Source of the DNA: Tanypteryx hageni
Lineage: Eukaryota; Arthropoda; Insecta; Odonata; Petaluridae
Assembly (NCBI GenBank): GCA_028673005.1
Contig: CM054115.1
Coordinates: 2,666,001-2,730,000 of the forward strand
Direction of reading: 5' to 3'
DNA: 64,000 bases
Of this stretch, positions 11,981-25,700 are shown one piece after another (positions within the stretch are counted from its first letter, which is position 1; each line of letters opens with the position of its first letter). The notes under the pieces are model-generated. The model worked only from the letters and a program-made list of their open reading frames with translations. It was not told the origin of the DNA and did no database searches. Position numbers and translations under genes: made by a program.

Positions 11981-14900
11981 GTGCAGGCTATAGATTGGAG
12001 AATGGTAGTGGGGGAAGCGATAGAGGGAGGTACGATAGTAGAGAGGCGAAAGAGGGAGGAACGATCGAGGTGGAGGCGATAGACGGAGGAACGATAGAGG
12101 TGGAGGGTATAGAGTGGAGAATGGTAGTGGGGGAAGTAATAGAGGGAGGAACGATAGTAGAGGAGGCGATAGAGGGAGGAACGATAGAGGTGGAGGCTAT
12201 AGAGTGGAGAATGTTTAGGGGGGAAGCGATAGAGGGAGGAACGATAGTAGAGGATGCGATAGAATGAGGAACGATCGAGGTGGAGGCGATAGACGGAGGA
12301 ACGATGGAGGTGGAGGCTATAGAGTGGAGAATGGTAATGGGGGAAGCGATAGAATGAGGAACGATAGCAGAGGAGGCGATAGAGGGAGGAACGAACGAGG
12401 TGGAGGCGATAGACGGAGGAACGATAGAGGTGGAGGCTATGGAGTGGAGAATGGTAGTGGGGGAAGAGATAGAGCGAGGAACGATAGTAGAGGAGGCGAT
12501 AGATGGAGGAACGATCGAGGTGGAGGCGATAGACGGAGGAACGATAGAGTTGGAGGCTATAGAGTGGAGAATGGTAGTGGGGGAAGCGATAGAGGCAGGA
12601 ACGATAGAGGTGGAGGCTATAGAGTAGAGAATGGTAGTGGAGGAAGAGATAGAGGGAGGAACGATAGTAGAGGAGGCGATAGAGGGAGGAACGATCGAGG
12701 TGGAGGCGATAGACCGAGGAACGATAGAGTTGGAGGCTATAGAGTGGAAAATGGTAGTGGGGGAAGCGATAGAGGGAGGAACGATAGTAGAGGATGCGAT
12801 AGAGTGAGGAACGATCGAGGTGGAGGCGATAGACGGAGGAACGATAGAGGTGGAGGCTATAGAGTGGAGAATGGTAATGGGGGAAGCGATAGAATGAGGA
12901 ACGATAGTAGAGGAGGCGATAGAATGAGGAACAATCGAGGTGGAGGCGATAGACGGAGGAACGATAGAGGTGGAGGCTATAGAGTGGAGAATGGTAGTGG
13001 GGGAAGCGATAGATCGAGGAACGATAGTAGAGAATGCGATAGAGGGAGGAACGATCGAGGTGGAGGCGATAGACGGAGGAACGATAGAGGTGGAGGCTAT
13101 AGTGTGGAGAATGGTAGTGGGGGATGCGATAGAGGGAGGAACCATAGTAGAGGATGCGATAGAGGGAGGAACGATTGAGGTGGAGGCGATAGACGGAGGA
13201 ACGATAAAGGTGGAGGCTATAGAGTGGAGAATGGTAATGGGGGAAGCGATAGAATGAGAAACGATAGTAGAGGTGGCGATAGAGGGAGGAACGATCGAGG
13301 TGGAGGCGATAGACGGAGGAACGATAGAGGTGGAGGCTATAGAGTGGAGAATGTTTAGGGGGGAAGCGATAGAATGAGAAACGATAGTAGAGGTGGCGAT
13401 AGAGGGAGGAACGATCGAGGTGGAGGCGATAGACGGAGGAACGATAGAGGTGGAGGCTATAGAGTGGAGAATGTTTAGGGGGGAAGCGATAGAGGGAGGA
13501 AGGATAGTAGAGGATGCGATAGAATGAGGAACGATCGAGGTGGAGGCGATAGACGGAGGAACGATAGAGGTGGAGGCTATAGAGTGGAGAATGGTAATGG
13601 GTGAAGCGATAGAATGAGGAACGATAGTAGAGGAGGCGATAGAGGGAGGAAAGAACGAGGTGGAGGCGATAGACGGAGGAACGATAGAGGTGGAGGCTAT
13701 AGAGTGGAGAATGGTAGTGGGGGAAGAGATAGAGGGAGGAACGATAGTAGAGGAGGCGATAGAGGGAGGAACGATCGAGGTGGAGGCGATAGACGGAGAA
13801 ACGATAGAGTTGGAGGCTATAGAGTGGAGAATGTTTAGTGGGGGAAGCGATAGAGGGAGGAACGATAGTAGAGGATGCGATAGAATGAGGAACGATCGTG
13901 GTGGAGGCGATAGACGGAGGAACGATAGAGGTGGAGGCTATAGAGTGGAGAATGGTAATGGGGGAAGCGATAGAATGAGGAACGATAGTAGAGGAGGCGA
14001 TAGAATGAGGAACGATCGAGGTGGAGGCGATAGACGGAGGAACGATAGAGGTGGAGGCTATAGAGTGGAGAATGGTAATGGGGGAAGCGATAGAATGAGG
14101 AACGATAGTAGAGGAGGCGATAGAGGGAGGAACGATCGAGGTGGAGGCGATAGACGGAGGAACGATAGAGGTGGAGGCTATAGAGTGGAGAACGGTAGTG
14201 GGGGAAGCGATAGAGGGAGGAACGATAGTAGAGGAGGCGATAGAGTGAGGAACGATCGAGGTGGAGGCGATAGACGGAGGAACGATAGAGGTGGAGGCTA
14301 TAGAGTGGAGAATGTTTAGTGGGGGAAGCGAGAGAGGGAGGAACGATAGAAGAGGATGCGATAGAATGAGGAACGATCGAGGTGGAGGCGATAGACGGAG
14401 GAACGATAGAGGTGGAGGCTATAGAGTGGAGAATGGTAATGGGGGAAGCGATAGAATGAGGAACGATAGTAGAGGAGGCGATAGAGGGAGGAACGATCGA
14501 GGTGGAGGCGATAGACGGAGGAACGATAGAGGTGGAGGCTATAGAGTGGAGAATGGTAGTGGGGGAAGCGATAGAGGGAGGAACGATAGTAGAGGAGGCG
14601 ATAGAGTGAGGAACGATCGAGGTGGAGGCGATAGACGGAGGAACGATAGAGGTGGAGACTATAGAGTGGAGAATGTTTAGTGGGGGATGCGATAGAGGGA
14701 GGAACGATAATAGAGGATGTGATAGAAGAAGGAACGATCGAGGTGGAGGCGATAGATGGAGGAACGATAGAGGTGGAGGCTATAGAGTGGAGAATGGTAA
14801 TGGGGGAAGCGATAGAATGAGGAACGATAGTAGAGGAGGCGATAGAGTGAGGAACGAACGAGGTGGAGGCGATAGACGGAGGAACGATAAAGGTGGAGTC

Positions 14901-15463
14901 TATAGAGTGGAGAATTGTAGTGGGGGAAGAGATAGAGGGAGGAACGATAGTAGAAGAGGCGATGGAGGGAGAAACGATCGAGGTGGAGGCGATAGACGGA
15001 GGAACGATAGAGGTGGAGGCTATAGAGTGGAGAATGTTTAGGGGGGAAGCGATAGAGGGAGGAACGATAGTAGAGGATTCGATAGAGGGAGGAACGATTG
15101 AGGTGGAGGCGATAGACGTAGGAACGATAGAGGTGGAGGCTATAGAGTGGAGAATGGTAGTGGGGGAAGCGATAGAGGGAGGAACGATAGTAGAGGATGC
15201 GATAGAGTGAGGAACGATCGAGGTGGAGGCGATAGACGGAGGAACGATAGAGGTGGAGGCTATAGAGTGGAAAATGGTAGTGGGGGAAGCGATAGAGGGA
15301 GGAACGATAGTAGAGGATGCGATAGAGGGAGGAACGATCGAGGTGGAGGCGATAGACGGAGGAACGATAGAGGTGGAGGGTATAGAGTGGAGAATGTTTA
15401 GGGGGGGAAGCGATAGAGGGAGGAACGATAGTAGAGGAGGCGATAGACGGAGGAACGATAGAG
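11981..15463. repeat. Array segment 3, 3483-base higher-order unit lacking M2, M3 and M4
   Basis: M1 is at 12041 and a 60-base unit at 12550-12609. The first part (about 11.95-13.2 kb) matches 28.29-29.5 kb at offset 16336, sharing GAAGTAATAGAG and AGAGCGAGG variants. The M2-bearing monomer expected near 13.2 kb is missing: the CGATTGAG monomer is followed directly by one with GATAAAGG. A 120-base monomer is then exactly repeated (13261-13380 and 13381-13500 differ only at the extreme right end). From about 13.4 kb the segment matches 36.2 kb onward at offset 22792. Confidence 0.85.
13261..13500 (+). repeat. Exact local duplication of one 120-base monomer
   Basis: Bases 13261-13380 and 13381-13500 are the same for the first 113 positions and differ only in the last few (GAATGAGAA against GAGGGAGGA). 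Both carry GTTTAGGGGGG. The related stretch at about 36.18-36.29 kb has a single copy, so this is a recent one-monomer gain here, or a loss there. Confidence 0.85.
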
Positions 15464-18400
15464 GTGCAGGCTATAGATTGGAGAATGGTAGTGGGGGAAG
15501 CGATAGAGGGAGGTACGATAGTAGAGAGGCGAAAGAGGGAGGAACGATCGAGGTGGAGGCGATAGACGGAGGAACGATAGAGGTGGAGGGTATAGAGTGG
15601 AGAATGGTAGTGGGGGAAGTGATAGAGGGAGGAACGATAGTAGAGGAGGCGATAGAGGGAGGAACGATAGAGGTGGAGGCTATAGAGTGGAGAATGTTTA
15701 GGGGGGAAGCGATAGAGGGAGGAACGATAGTAGAGGATGCGATAGAATGAGGAACGATCGAGGTGGAGGCGATAGACGGAGGAACGATGGAGGTGGAGGC
15801 TATAGAGTGGAGAATGGTAATGGGGGAAGCGATAGAATGAGGAACGATAGCAGAGGAGGCGATAGAGGGAGGAACGAACGAGGTGGAGGCGATAGACGGA
15901 GGAACGATTGAGGTGGAGGCTATGGAGTGGAGAATGGTAGTGGGGGAAGAGATAGAGGGAGGAACGATAGTAGAGGAGGCGATAGATGGAGGAACGATCG
16001 AGGTGGAGGCGATAGACGGAGGAACGTTAGAGTTGGAGGCTATAGAGTGGAGAATGGTAGTGGGGGAAGCGATAGAGGCAGGAACGATAGAGGTGGAGGC
16101 TATAGAGTGGAAAATGGTAGTGGGGGAAGAGATAGAGGTATGAACGATAGTAGAGGAGGCGATAGAGGGAGGAACGATCGAGGTGGAGGCGATAGACGGA
16201 GGAAAGATAGAGGTGGAGGCTATAGTGTGGAGAATGGTAGTGGGGGATGCGATAGTGGGAGGAACCATAGTAGAGGATGCGATAGAGGGAGGAACGATTG
16301 AGGTGGAGGCGATAGACGGAGGAACGATAGAGGTGGAGGCTATAGAGTGGAGAATGGTAGTGGGGGAAGCGATAGAGGAGAAACGATAGTAGAGGATGCG
16401 ATAGAGGGAAGAACGATCGAGGTGGAGGCGATAGACGGAGGAACGATAGAGGTGGAGGCTATGGAGTGGAGAATGGTAATGGGGGAAGCGATAAAATGAG
16501 AAACGATAGTAGAGGTGGCGATAGAGGTAGGAACGATCGAGGTGGAGGCGATAGACGGAGGAACGATAGAGGTGGAGGTTATAGATTGGAGAATGTTTAG
16601 GGGGGAAGCGATAGAGGGAGGAACGATAGTAGAGGATGCGATAGAATGAGGAACGATCGAGGTGGAGGCGATAGACGGAGGAACGATAGAGGTGGAGGCT
16701 ATAGAGTGGAGAAAGGTAATGGGGGAAGCGATAGAATGAGGAACGATAGTAGAGGAGGCGATAGAATGAGGAACGATCGAGGTGGAGGCGATAGACGGAG
16801 GAACGATAGAGGTGGAGGCTATAGAGTGGAGAATGGTAATGGGGGAAGCGATAGAATGAGGAACGATAGTAGAGGAGGCGATAGAGGGGGGAACGATCGA
16901 GGTGGAGGCGATAGACGGAGGAACGATAGAGGTGGAGGCTATAGAGTGGAGAATGGTAGTGGGGGAAGCGATAGAGGGAGGAACGATAGTAGAGGAGGCG
17001 ATAGAGTGAGGAACGATCGAGGTGGAGGCGATAGACGGAGGAACGATAGAGGTGGAGGCTATAGAGTGGAGAATGTTTAGTGGGGGAAGCGAGAGAGGGA
17101 GGAACGATAGTAGAGGATGCGATAGAATGACGAACGATCGAGGTGGAGGCGATAGACGGAGGAACGATAGAGGTGGAGACTATAGAGTGGAGAATGGTAA
17201 TGGGGGAAGCTATAGAATGAGGAACGATAGTAGAGGAGGCGATAGAGTGAGGAACGATCGAGGTGGAGGCGATAGACGGAGGAACGATAGAGGTGGAGGC
17301 TATAGAGTGGAGAATGTTTAGTGGGGGAAGCGATAGAGGGAGGAACGATAGTAGAGGATGCGATAGAATGAGGAACGATCGAGGTGGAGGCGATAGACGG
17401 AGGAACGATAGAGGTGGAGGCTATAGAGTGGAGAATGTTTAGGGGGGAAGCGATAGGGGGAGGAACGATAGTAGAGGATGCGATAGAATGAGTAACGATC
17501 GAGGTGGAGGCGATAGACGGAGGAACGATAGAGGTGGAGGCTATAGAGTGGAGAATGGTAATGGGGGAAGCGATAGAATGAGGAACGATAGTAGAGGAGG
17601 CGATAGAGGGAGGAACGATCGAGGTGGAGGCGATAGACGGAGGAACGATAGAGGTGGAGGCTATGGAGTGGAGAATGGTAGTGGGGGAAGCGATAGAGGG
17701 AGGAACGATAGTAGAGGAGGCGATAGAGTGAGGAACGATCGAGGTGGAGGCGATAGACGGAGGAACGATAGAGGTGGAGACTATAGAGTGGAGAATGTTT
17801 AGTGGGGGATGCGATAGAGGGAGGAACGATAGTAGAGGATGTGATAGAAGAAGGAACGATCGAGGTGGAGGCGATAGATGGAGGAACGATAGAGGTGGAG
17901 GCTATAGAGTGGAGAATGGTAATGGGGGAAGCGATAGAATGAGGAACGATAGTAGAGGAGGCGATAGAGTGAGGAACGAACGAGGTGGAGGCGATAGACG
18001 GAGGAACGATAAAGGTGGAGTCTATAGAGTGGAGAATTGTAGTGGGGGAAGAGATAGAGGGAGGAACGATAGTAGAAGAGGCGATGGAGGGAGAAACGAT
18101 CGAGGTGGAGGCGATAGACGGAGGAACGATAGAGGTGGAGGCTATAGAGTGGAGAATGTTTAGGGGGGAAGCGATAGAGGGAGGAACGATAGTAGAGGAT
18201 TCGATAGAGGGAGGAACGATTGAGGTGGAGGCGATAGACGTAGGAACGATAGAGGTGGAGGCTATAGAGTGGAGAATGGTAGTGGGGGAAGCGATAGAGT
18301 GAGGAACGATAGTAGAGGATGCGATAGAGTGAGGAACGATCGAGGTGGAGGCGATAGACGGAGGAACGATAGAGGTGGAGGCTATAGAGTGGAAAATGGT

Positions 18401-18585
18401 AGTAGGGGAAGCGATAGAGGGAGGAACGATAGTAGAGGATGCGATAGAGGGAGGAACGATCGAGGTGGAGGCGATAGACGGAGGAACGATAGAGGTGGAG
18501 GGTATAGAGTGGAGAATGTTTAGGGGGGGAAGCGATAGAGGGAGAAACGATAGTAGAGGAGGCGATAGACGGAGGAACGATAGAG
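15464..18585. repeat. Array segment 4, 3122-base higher-order unit
   Basis: M1 is at 15524, a 60-base unit at 16033-16092 (with AACGTTAGAG just before it) and M2 at 16375. It is the counterpart of segment 10 (38256-41617) but 240 bases shorter: two monomers present near 38.9-39.1 kb are missing after the 60-base unit here. The GGAACGATTGAGG change near 15907 is shared with 38.7, 45.2 and 58.1 kb. After M2 the offset to segment 10 is constant at 23032, and rare variants (CTATGGAGTGG before TAATGG, ATAAAATGAG, GAGAAAGG) are shared. Confidence 0.85.
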
Positions 18586-21500
18586 GTGCAGGCTATAGAT
18601 TGGAGAATGGTAGTGGGGGAAGCGATAGAGGGAGGTACGATAGTAGAGAGGCGAAAGAGGGAGGAACGATCGAGGTGGAGGCGATAGACGGAGGAACGAT
18701 AGAGGTGGAGGGTATAGAGTGGAGAATGGTAGTGGGGGAAGTGATAGAGGGAGGAACGATAGTAGAGGAGGCGATAGAGGGAGGAACGATAGAGGTGGAG
18801 GCTATAGAGTGGAGAATGTTTAGGGGGGAAGCGATAGAGGGAGGAACGATAGTAGAGGATGCGATAGAATGAGGAACGATCGAGGTGGAGGCGATAGACG
18901 GAGGAACGATGGAGGTGGAGGCTATAGAGTGGAGAATGGTAATGGGGGAAGCGATAGAATGAGGAACGATAGCAGAGGAGGCGATAGAGGGAGGAACGAA
19001 CGAGGTGGAGGCGATAGACGGAGGAACGATACAGGTGGAGGCTATGGAGTGGAGAATGGTAGTGGGGGAAGAGATAGATGGAGGAACGATAGTAGAGGAG
19101 GCGATAGATGGAGGAACGATCGAGGTGGAGGCGATAGACGGAGGAACGATAGAGTTGGAGGCTATAGAGTGGAGAATGGTAATGGGGGAAGCGATAGAAT
19201 GAGGAACGATAGTAGAGGAGGCGATAGAGGGAGGAACGATCGAGGTGGAGGCGATAGACGGAGGAACGATAGAGGTGGAGGCTATAGAGTGGAGAATGGT
19301 AGTGGGGGAAGCGATAGAGGGAGGAACGATAGTAGAGGAGGCGATAGAGTGAGGAACGATCGAGGTGGAGGCGATAGACGGAGGAATGATAGAGGTGGAG
19401 GCTATAGAGTGGAGAATGTTTAGTGGGGGAAGCGAGAGAGGGAGGAACGATAGTAGAGGATGCGATAGAATGAGGAACGATCGAGGTGGAGGCGATAGAC
19501 GGAGGAACGATAGAGGTGGAGACTAAAGAGTGGAGAATGGTAATGGGGGAAGCGATAGAATGAGGAACGATAGTAGAGGAGGCGATAGAGTGAGGAACGA
19601 TCGAGGTGGAGGCGATAGACGGAGGAACGATAGAGGTGGAGGCTATAGAGTGGAGAATGTTTAGTGGGGGAAGCGATAGAGGGAGGAACGATAGTAGAGG
19701 ATGCGATAGAATGAGGAACGATCGAGGTGGAGGCGATAGACGGAGGAACGATAGAGGTGGAGGCTATAGAGTGGAGAATGGTAATGGGGGAAGCGATAGA
19801 ATGAGGAACGATAGTAGAGGAGGCGATAGAATGAGGAACAATCGAGGTGGAGGCGATAGACGGAGGAACGATAGAGGTGGAGGCTATAGAGTGGAAAATG
19901 GTAGTGGGGGAAGAGATAGAGGGATGAACGATAGTAGAGGTGGCGATAGAGGGAGGAACGATCGAGGTGGAGGCGACAGACGGAGGAACGATAGAGGTGG
20001 AGGCTATAGAGTGGAGAATGGTAGTGGGGGAAGAGATAGAGGGAGGAACGATAATAGAGGAGGCGATAGAGGGAGGAACGATAGAGTTGTAGGCTATAGA
20101 GTGGAGAATGGTAGTGGGGGAAGCGATAGAGGGAGGAACGATAGTATAGTATTCGATAGAGCTAGGAACGATTGAGGTGGAGGCGATAGACGTAGGAACG
20201 ATAGAGGTGGAGGCTATAGAGTGGAAAATGGTAGTGGGGGAAGAGATAGAGGGATGAACGATAGTAGAGGTGGCGATAGAGGGAGGAACGATCGAGGTGG
20301 AGGCGATAGACGGAGGAACGATAAAGGTGGAGGCTATAGAGTGGAGAATGGTAATGGGGGAAGCGATAGAATGAGAAACGATAGTAGAGGTGGCGATAGA
20401 GGGAGGAACGATCGAGGTGGAGGCGATAGACGGAGGAACGATAGAGGTGGAGGCTATAGAGTGGAGAATGTTTAGGGGGGGAAGCGATAGAGGGAGGAAC
20501 GATAGTAGAGGATGCGATAGAATGAGGAACGATCGAGGTGGAGGCGATAGACGGAGGAACGATAGAGGTGGAGGCTATAGAGTGGAGAATGGTAATGGGT
20601 GAAGCGATAGAATGAGGAACGATAGTAGAGGAGGCGATAGAGGGAGGAAAGAACGAGGTGGAGGCGATAGACGGAGGAACGATAGAGGTGGAGGCTATAG
20701 AGTGGAGAATGGTAGTGGGGGAAGAGATAGAGGGAGGAACGATAGTAGAGGAGGCGATAGAGGGAGGAACGATCGAGGTGGAGGCGATAGACGGAGAAAC
20801 GATAGAGTTGGAGGCTATAGAGTGGAGAATGTTTAGTGGGGGAAGCGATAGAGGGAGGAACGATAGTAGAGGATGCGATAGAATGAGGAACGATCGAGGT
20901 GGAGGCGATAGACGGAGGAACGATAGAGGTGGAGGCTATAGAGTGGAGAATGGTAATGGGGGAAGCGATAGAATGAGGAACGATAGTAGAGGAGGCGATA
21001 GAATGAGGAACGATCGAGGTGGAGGCGATAGACGGAGGAACGATAGAGGTGGAGGCTATAGAGTGGAGAATGGTAATGGGGGAAGCGATAGAATGAGGAA
21101 CGATAGTAGAGGAGGCGATAGAGGGAGGAACGATCGAGGTGGAGGCGATAGACGGAGGAACGATAGAGGTGGAGGCTATAGAGTGGAGAATGGTAGTGGG
21201 GGAAGCGATAGAGGGAGGAACGATAGTAGAGGAGGCGATAGAGTGAGGAACGATCGAGGTGGAGGCGATAGACGGAGGAACGATAGAGGTGGAGGCTATA
21301 GAGTGGAGAATGTTTAGTGGGGGAAGCGAGAGAGGGAGGAACGATAGTAGAGGATGCGATAGAATGAGGAACGATCGAGGTGGAGGCGATAGACGGAGGA
21401 ACGATAGAGGTGGAGGCTATAGAGTGGAGAATGGTAGTGGGGGAAGCGATAGAGGGAGGAACGATAGTAGAGGATGCGATAGAGTGAGGAACGATCGAGG

Positions 21501-21740
21501 TGGAGGCGATAGACGGAGGAACGATAGAGGTGGAGGCTATAGAGTGGAAAATGGTAGTGGGGGAAGCGATAGAGGGAGGAACGATAGTAGAGGATGCGAT
21601 AGAGGGAGGAACGATCGAGGTGGAGGCGATAGACGGAGGAACGATAGAGGTGGAGGGTATAGAGTGGAGAATGTTTAGGGGGGGAAGCGATAGAGGGAGG
21701 AACGATAGTAGAGGAGGCGATAGACGGAGGAACGATAGAG
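18586..21740. repeat. Array segment 5, 3155-base higher-order unit
   Basis: M1 is at 18646, M3 at 19521 and M4 at 20140, with no M2 and no 60-base unit. Near 19.16 kb the usual post-M1 series is cut short and joins directly to the TAATGG/GAATGAGG series, a junction also present in segments 11 and 13. The segment is near-identical to 41618-44771 (offset 23032, then 23031 after a one-base difference in a G run near 20476) and to 48012-51.1 kb over most of its length. GAGTTGTAGGC near 20090 is a private substitution. Confidence 0.85.
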
Positions 21741-22760
21741 GTGCAGGCTATAGATTGGAGAATGGTAGTGGGGGAAGCGATAGAGGGAGGTACGATAGTA
21801 GAGAGGCGAAAGAGGGAGGAACGATCGAGGTGGAGGCGATAGACGGAGGAACGATAGAGTTGGAGGCTATAGAGTGGAGAATGGTAGTGGGGGAAGCGAT
21901 AGAGGCAGTAACGATAGAGGTGGAGGCTATAGAGTAGAGAATGGTAGTGGAGGAAGAGATAGAGGGAGGAACGATAGTAGAGGAGGCGATAGAGGGAGGA
22001 ACGATCGAGGTGGAGGCGATAGACCGAGGAACGATAGAGTTGGAGGCTATAGAGTGGAAAATGGTAGTGGGGGAAGCGATAGAGGGAGGAACGATAGTAG
22101 AGGATGCGATAGAGTGAGGAACGATCGAGGTGGAGGCGATAGACGGAGGAACGATAGAGGTGGAGGCTATAGAGTGGAAAATGGTAGTGGGGGAAGAGAT
22201 AGAGGTATGAACGATAGTAGAGGAGGCGATAGAGGGAGGAACGATCGAGGTGGAGGCGATAGACGGAGGAAAGATAGAGGTGGAGGCTATAGAGTGGAGA
22301 ATGTTTAGTGGGGGAAGCGATAGAGGGAGGAACGATAGTAGAGGTTGCGATAGAGGGAGGAACGATCGAGGTGGAGGCGATAGACGGAGGAACGATAGAG
22401 GTGGAGGCTATAGAGTGGAGAATGGTAGTGGGGGAAGAGATAGAGGGAGGAACGATAATAGAGGAGGCGATAGAGGGAGGAACGATCGAGGTGGAGTCGA
22501 TAGACGGAGGAACGATAGAGTTGGAGGCTATAGAGTGGAGAATGGTAGTGGGGGAAGCGATAGAGGGAGGAACGATAGTATAGTATTCGATAGAGGTAGG
22601 AACGATTGAGGTGGAGGCGATAGACGTAGGAACGATAGAGGTGGAGGCTATAGAGTGGAAAATGGTAGTGGGGGAAGAGATAGAGGGATGAACGATAGTA
22701 GAGGTGGCGATAGAGGGAGGAACGATCGAGGTGGAGGCGATAGACGGAGAAACGATAGAG
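21741..22760. repeat. Array segment 6, short 1020-base unit
   Basis: This is the shortest M1-to-M1 interval. After M1 (21801) comes a 60-base unit (21860-21919) with GGCAGTAACG, a variant shared only with 45.3 and 58.2 kb. Then follow the GGTATGAACG and GGAAAGATAG monomers, a jump near 22.27 kb into the GGTTGCGATAG monomer, and M4 at 22574. The jump marks the left edge of the block shared with 7.08-11.0 kb. The segment is therefore a composite of two different parts of the higher-order unit, about 2 to 3 kb shorter than its neighbours. Confidence 0.8.
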
Positions 22761-25700
22761 GTGCAGGCTATAGATTGGAGAATGGTAGTGGGGGAAGCGA
22801 TAGAGGGAGGTACGATAGTAAAGAGGCGAAAGAGGGAGGAACGATCGAGGTGGAGGCGATAGACGGAGGAACGATAGAGGTGGAGGGTATAGAGTGGAGA
22901 ATGGTAGTGGGGGAAGTGATAGAGGGAGGAACGATAGTAGAGGAGGCGATAGAGGGAGGAACGATAGAGGTGGAGGCTATAGAGTGGAGAATGTTTAGGG
23001 GGGAAGCGATAGAGGGAGGAACGATAGTAGAGGATGCGATAGAATGAGGAACGATCGAGGTGGAGGCGATAGACGGAGGAACGATGGAGGTGGAGGCTAT
23101 AGAGTGGAGAATGGTAATGGGGGAAGCGATAGAATGAGGAACGATAGCAGAGGAGGCGATAGAGGGAGGAACGAACGAGGTGGAGGCGATAGACGGAGGA
23201 ACGATAGAGGTGGAGGCTATGGAGTGGAGAATGGTAGTGGGGGAAAAGATAGATGGAGGAACGATAGTAGAGGAGGCGATAGAGGGAGGAACGATCGAGG
23301 TGGAGGCGATAGACCGAGGAACGATAGAGTTGGAGGCTATAGAGTGGAAAATGGTAGTGGGGGAAGCGATAGAGGGAGGAACGATAGTAGAGGATGCGAT
23401 AGAGTGAGGAACGATCGAGGTGGAGGCGATAGACGGAGGAACGATAGAGGTGGAGGCTATAGAGTGGAAAATGGTAGTGGGGGAAGAGATAGAGGTATGA
23501 ACGATAGTAGAGGAGGCGATAGAGGGAGGAACGATCGAGGTGGAGGCGATAGACGGAGGAAAGATAGAGGTGGAGGCTATAGAGTGGAGAATGGTAGTGG
23601 GGGAAGCGATAGAGGGAGGAACGATAGTAGAGAATGCGATAGAGGGAGGAACGATCGAGGTGGAGGCGATAGACGGAGGAACGATAGAGGTGGAGGCTAT
23701 AGTGTGGAGAATGGTAGTGGGGGATGCGATAGTGGGAGGAACCATAGTAGAGGATGCGATAGAGGGAGGAACGATTGAGGTGGAGGCGATAGACGGAGGA
23801 ACGATAGAGGTGGAGGCTATAGAGTGGAGAATGGTAGTGGGGGAAGCGATAGAGGAGAAACGATAGTAGAGGATGCGATAGAGGGAAGAACGATCGAGGT
23901 GGAGGCGATAGACGGAGGAACGATAGAGGTGGAGGCTATAGAGTGGAGAATGGTAATGGGGGAAGCGATAGAATGAGAAACGATAGTAGAGGTGGCGATA
24001 GAGGTAGGAACGATCGAGGTGGAGGCGATAGACGGAGAAACGATAGAGGTGGAGGCTATAGAGTGGAGAATGTTTAGGGGGGAAGCGATAGAGGGAGGAA
24101 CGATAGTAGAGGATGCGATAGAATGAGGAACGATCGAGGTGGAGGCGATAGACGGAGGAACGATAGAGGTGGAGGCTATAGAGTGGAGAATGGTAATGGG
24201 TGAAGCGATAGATTGAGGAACGATAGTAGAGGAGGCGATAGAGGGAGAAACGATCGATGTGGAGGCGATAGACGGAGGAACGATAGAGGTGGAGGCTATA
24301 GAGTGGAGAATGGTAGTGGGGGAAGAGATAGAGGGAGGAACGATAGTAGAGGAGGCTATAGAGGGAGGAACGATCGAGGTGGAGGCGATAGACGGAGGAA
24401 CGATAGAGTTGGAGGCTATAGAGTGGAGAATGGTAGTGGGGGAAGCGATAGAGGGAGGAACGATAGTAGAGGATGCGATAGAGGGAGGAACGATCGAGGT
24501 GGAGGCGATAGACGGAGGAACGATAGAGGTGGAGGCTATAGAGTGGAGAATGTTTAGTGGGGGAAGCGATAGAGGGAGGAACGATAGTAGAGGATGCGAT
24601 AGAATGAGGAACGATCGAGGTGGAGGCGATAGACGGAGGAACGATAGAGGTGGAGGCTATAGAGTGGAGAATGGTAATGGGGGAAGCGATAGAATGAGGA
24701 ACGATAGTAGAGGAGGCGATAGAATGAGGAACGATCGAGGAGGAGGCGATAGACGGAGGAACGATAGAGGTGGAGCCTATAGAGTGGAGAATGGTAATGG
24801 GGGAAGCGATAGAATGAGGAACGATAGTAGAGGAGGCGATAGAGGGAGGAACGATCGAGGTGGAGGCGATAGACGGAGGAACGATAGAGGTGGAGGCTAT
24901 AGAGTGGAGAATGGTAGTGGGGGAAGCGATAGAGGGAGGAAAGATAGTAGAGGAGGCGATAGAGTGAGGAACGATCGAGGTGGAGGCGATAGACGGAGGA
25001 ATGATAGAGGTGGAGGCTATAGAGTGGAGAATGTTTAGTGGGGGAAGCGAGAGAGGGAGGAACGATAGTAGAGGATGCGATAGAATGAGGAACGATCGAG
25101 GTGGAGGCGATAGACGGAGGAACGATAGAGGTGGAGACTAAAGAGTGGAGAATGGTAATGGGGGAAGCGATAGAATGAGGAACGATAGTAGAGGAGGCGA
25201 TAGAGTGAGGAACGATCGAGGTGGAGGCGATAGACGGAGGAACGATAGAGGTGGAGGCTATAGAGTGGAGAATGTTTAGTGGGGGAAGCGATAGAGGGAG
25301 GAACGATAGTAGAGGATGCGATAGAATGAGGAACGATCGAGGTGGAGGCGATAGACGGAGGAACGATAGAGGTGGAGGCTATAGAGTGGAGAATGGTAAT
25401 GGGGGAAGCGATAGAATGAGGAACGATAGTAGAGGAGGCGATAGAATGAGGAACAATCGAGGTGGAGGCGATAGACGGAGGAACGATAGAGGTGGAGGCT
25501 ATAGAGTGGAAAATGGTAGTGGGGGAAGAGATAGAGGGATGAACGATAGTAGAGGTGGCGATAGAGGGAGGAACGATCGAGGTGGAGGCGACAGACGGAG
25601 GAACGATAGAGGTGGAGGCTATAGAGTGGAGAATGGTAGTGGGGGAAGAGATAGAGGGAGGAACGATAATAGAGGAGGCGATAGAGGGAGGAACGATAGA

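Larger units (their letters stand above)
13400..21858 (+). repeat. Dispersed duplication A, copy 1 (about 8.4 kb)
   Basis: It matches 36.2-44.89 kb. The offset is 22792 up to the 60-base unit, then 23032 after a 240-base (two-monomer) difference, then 23031 after a one-base change in the G run near 20476. Shared private variants include GAAGGATAG at 13500/36292, ATAAAATGAG at 16491/39523 and CAATCGAGG near 19849/42881. The right edge is at 21858/44890, where GAGTTGG replaces GAGGTGG. Confidence 0.8.
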
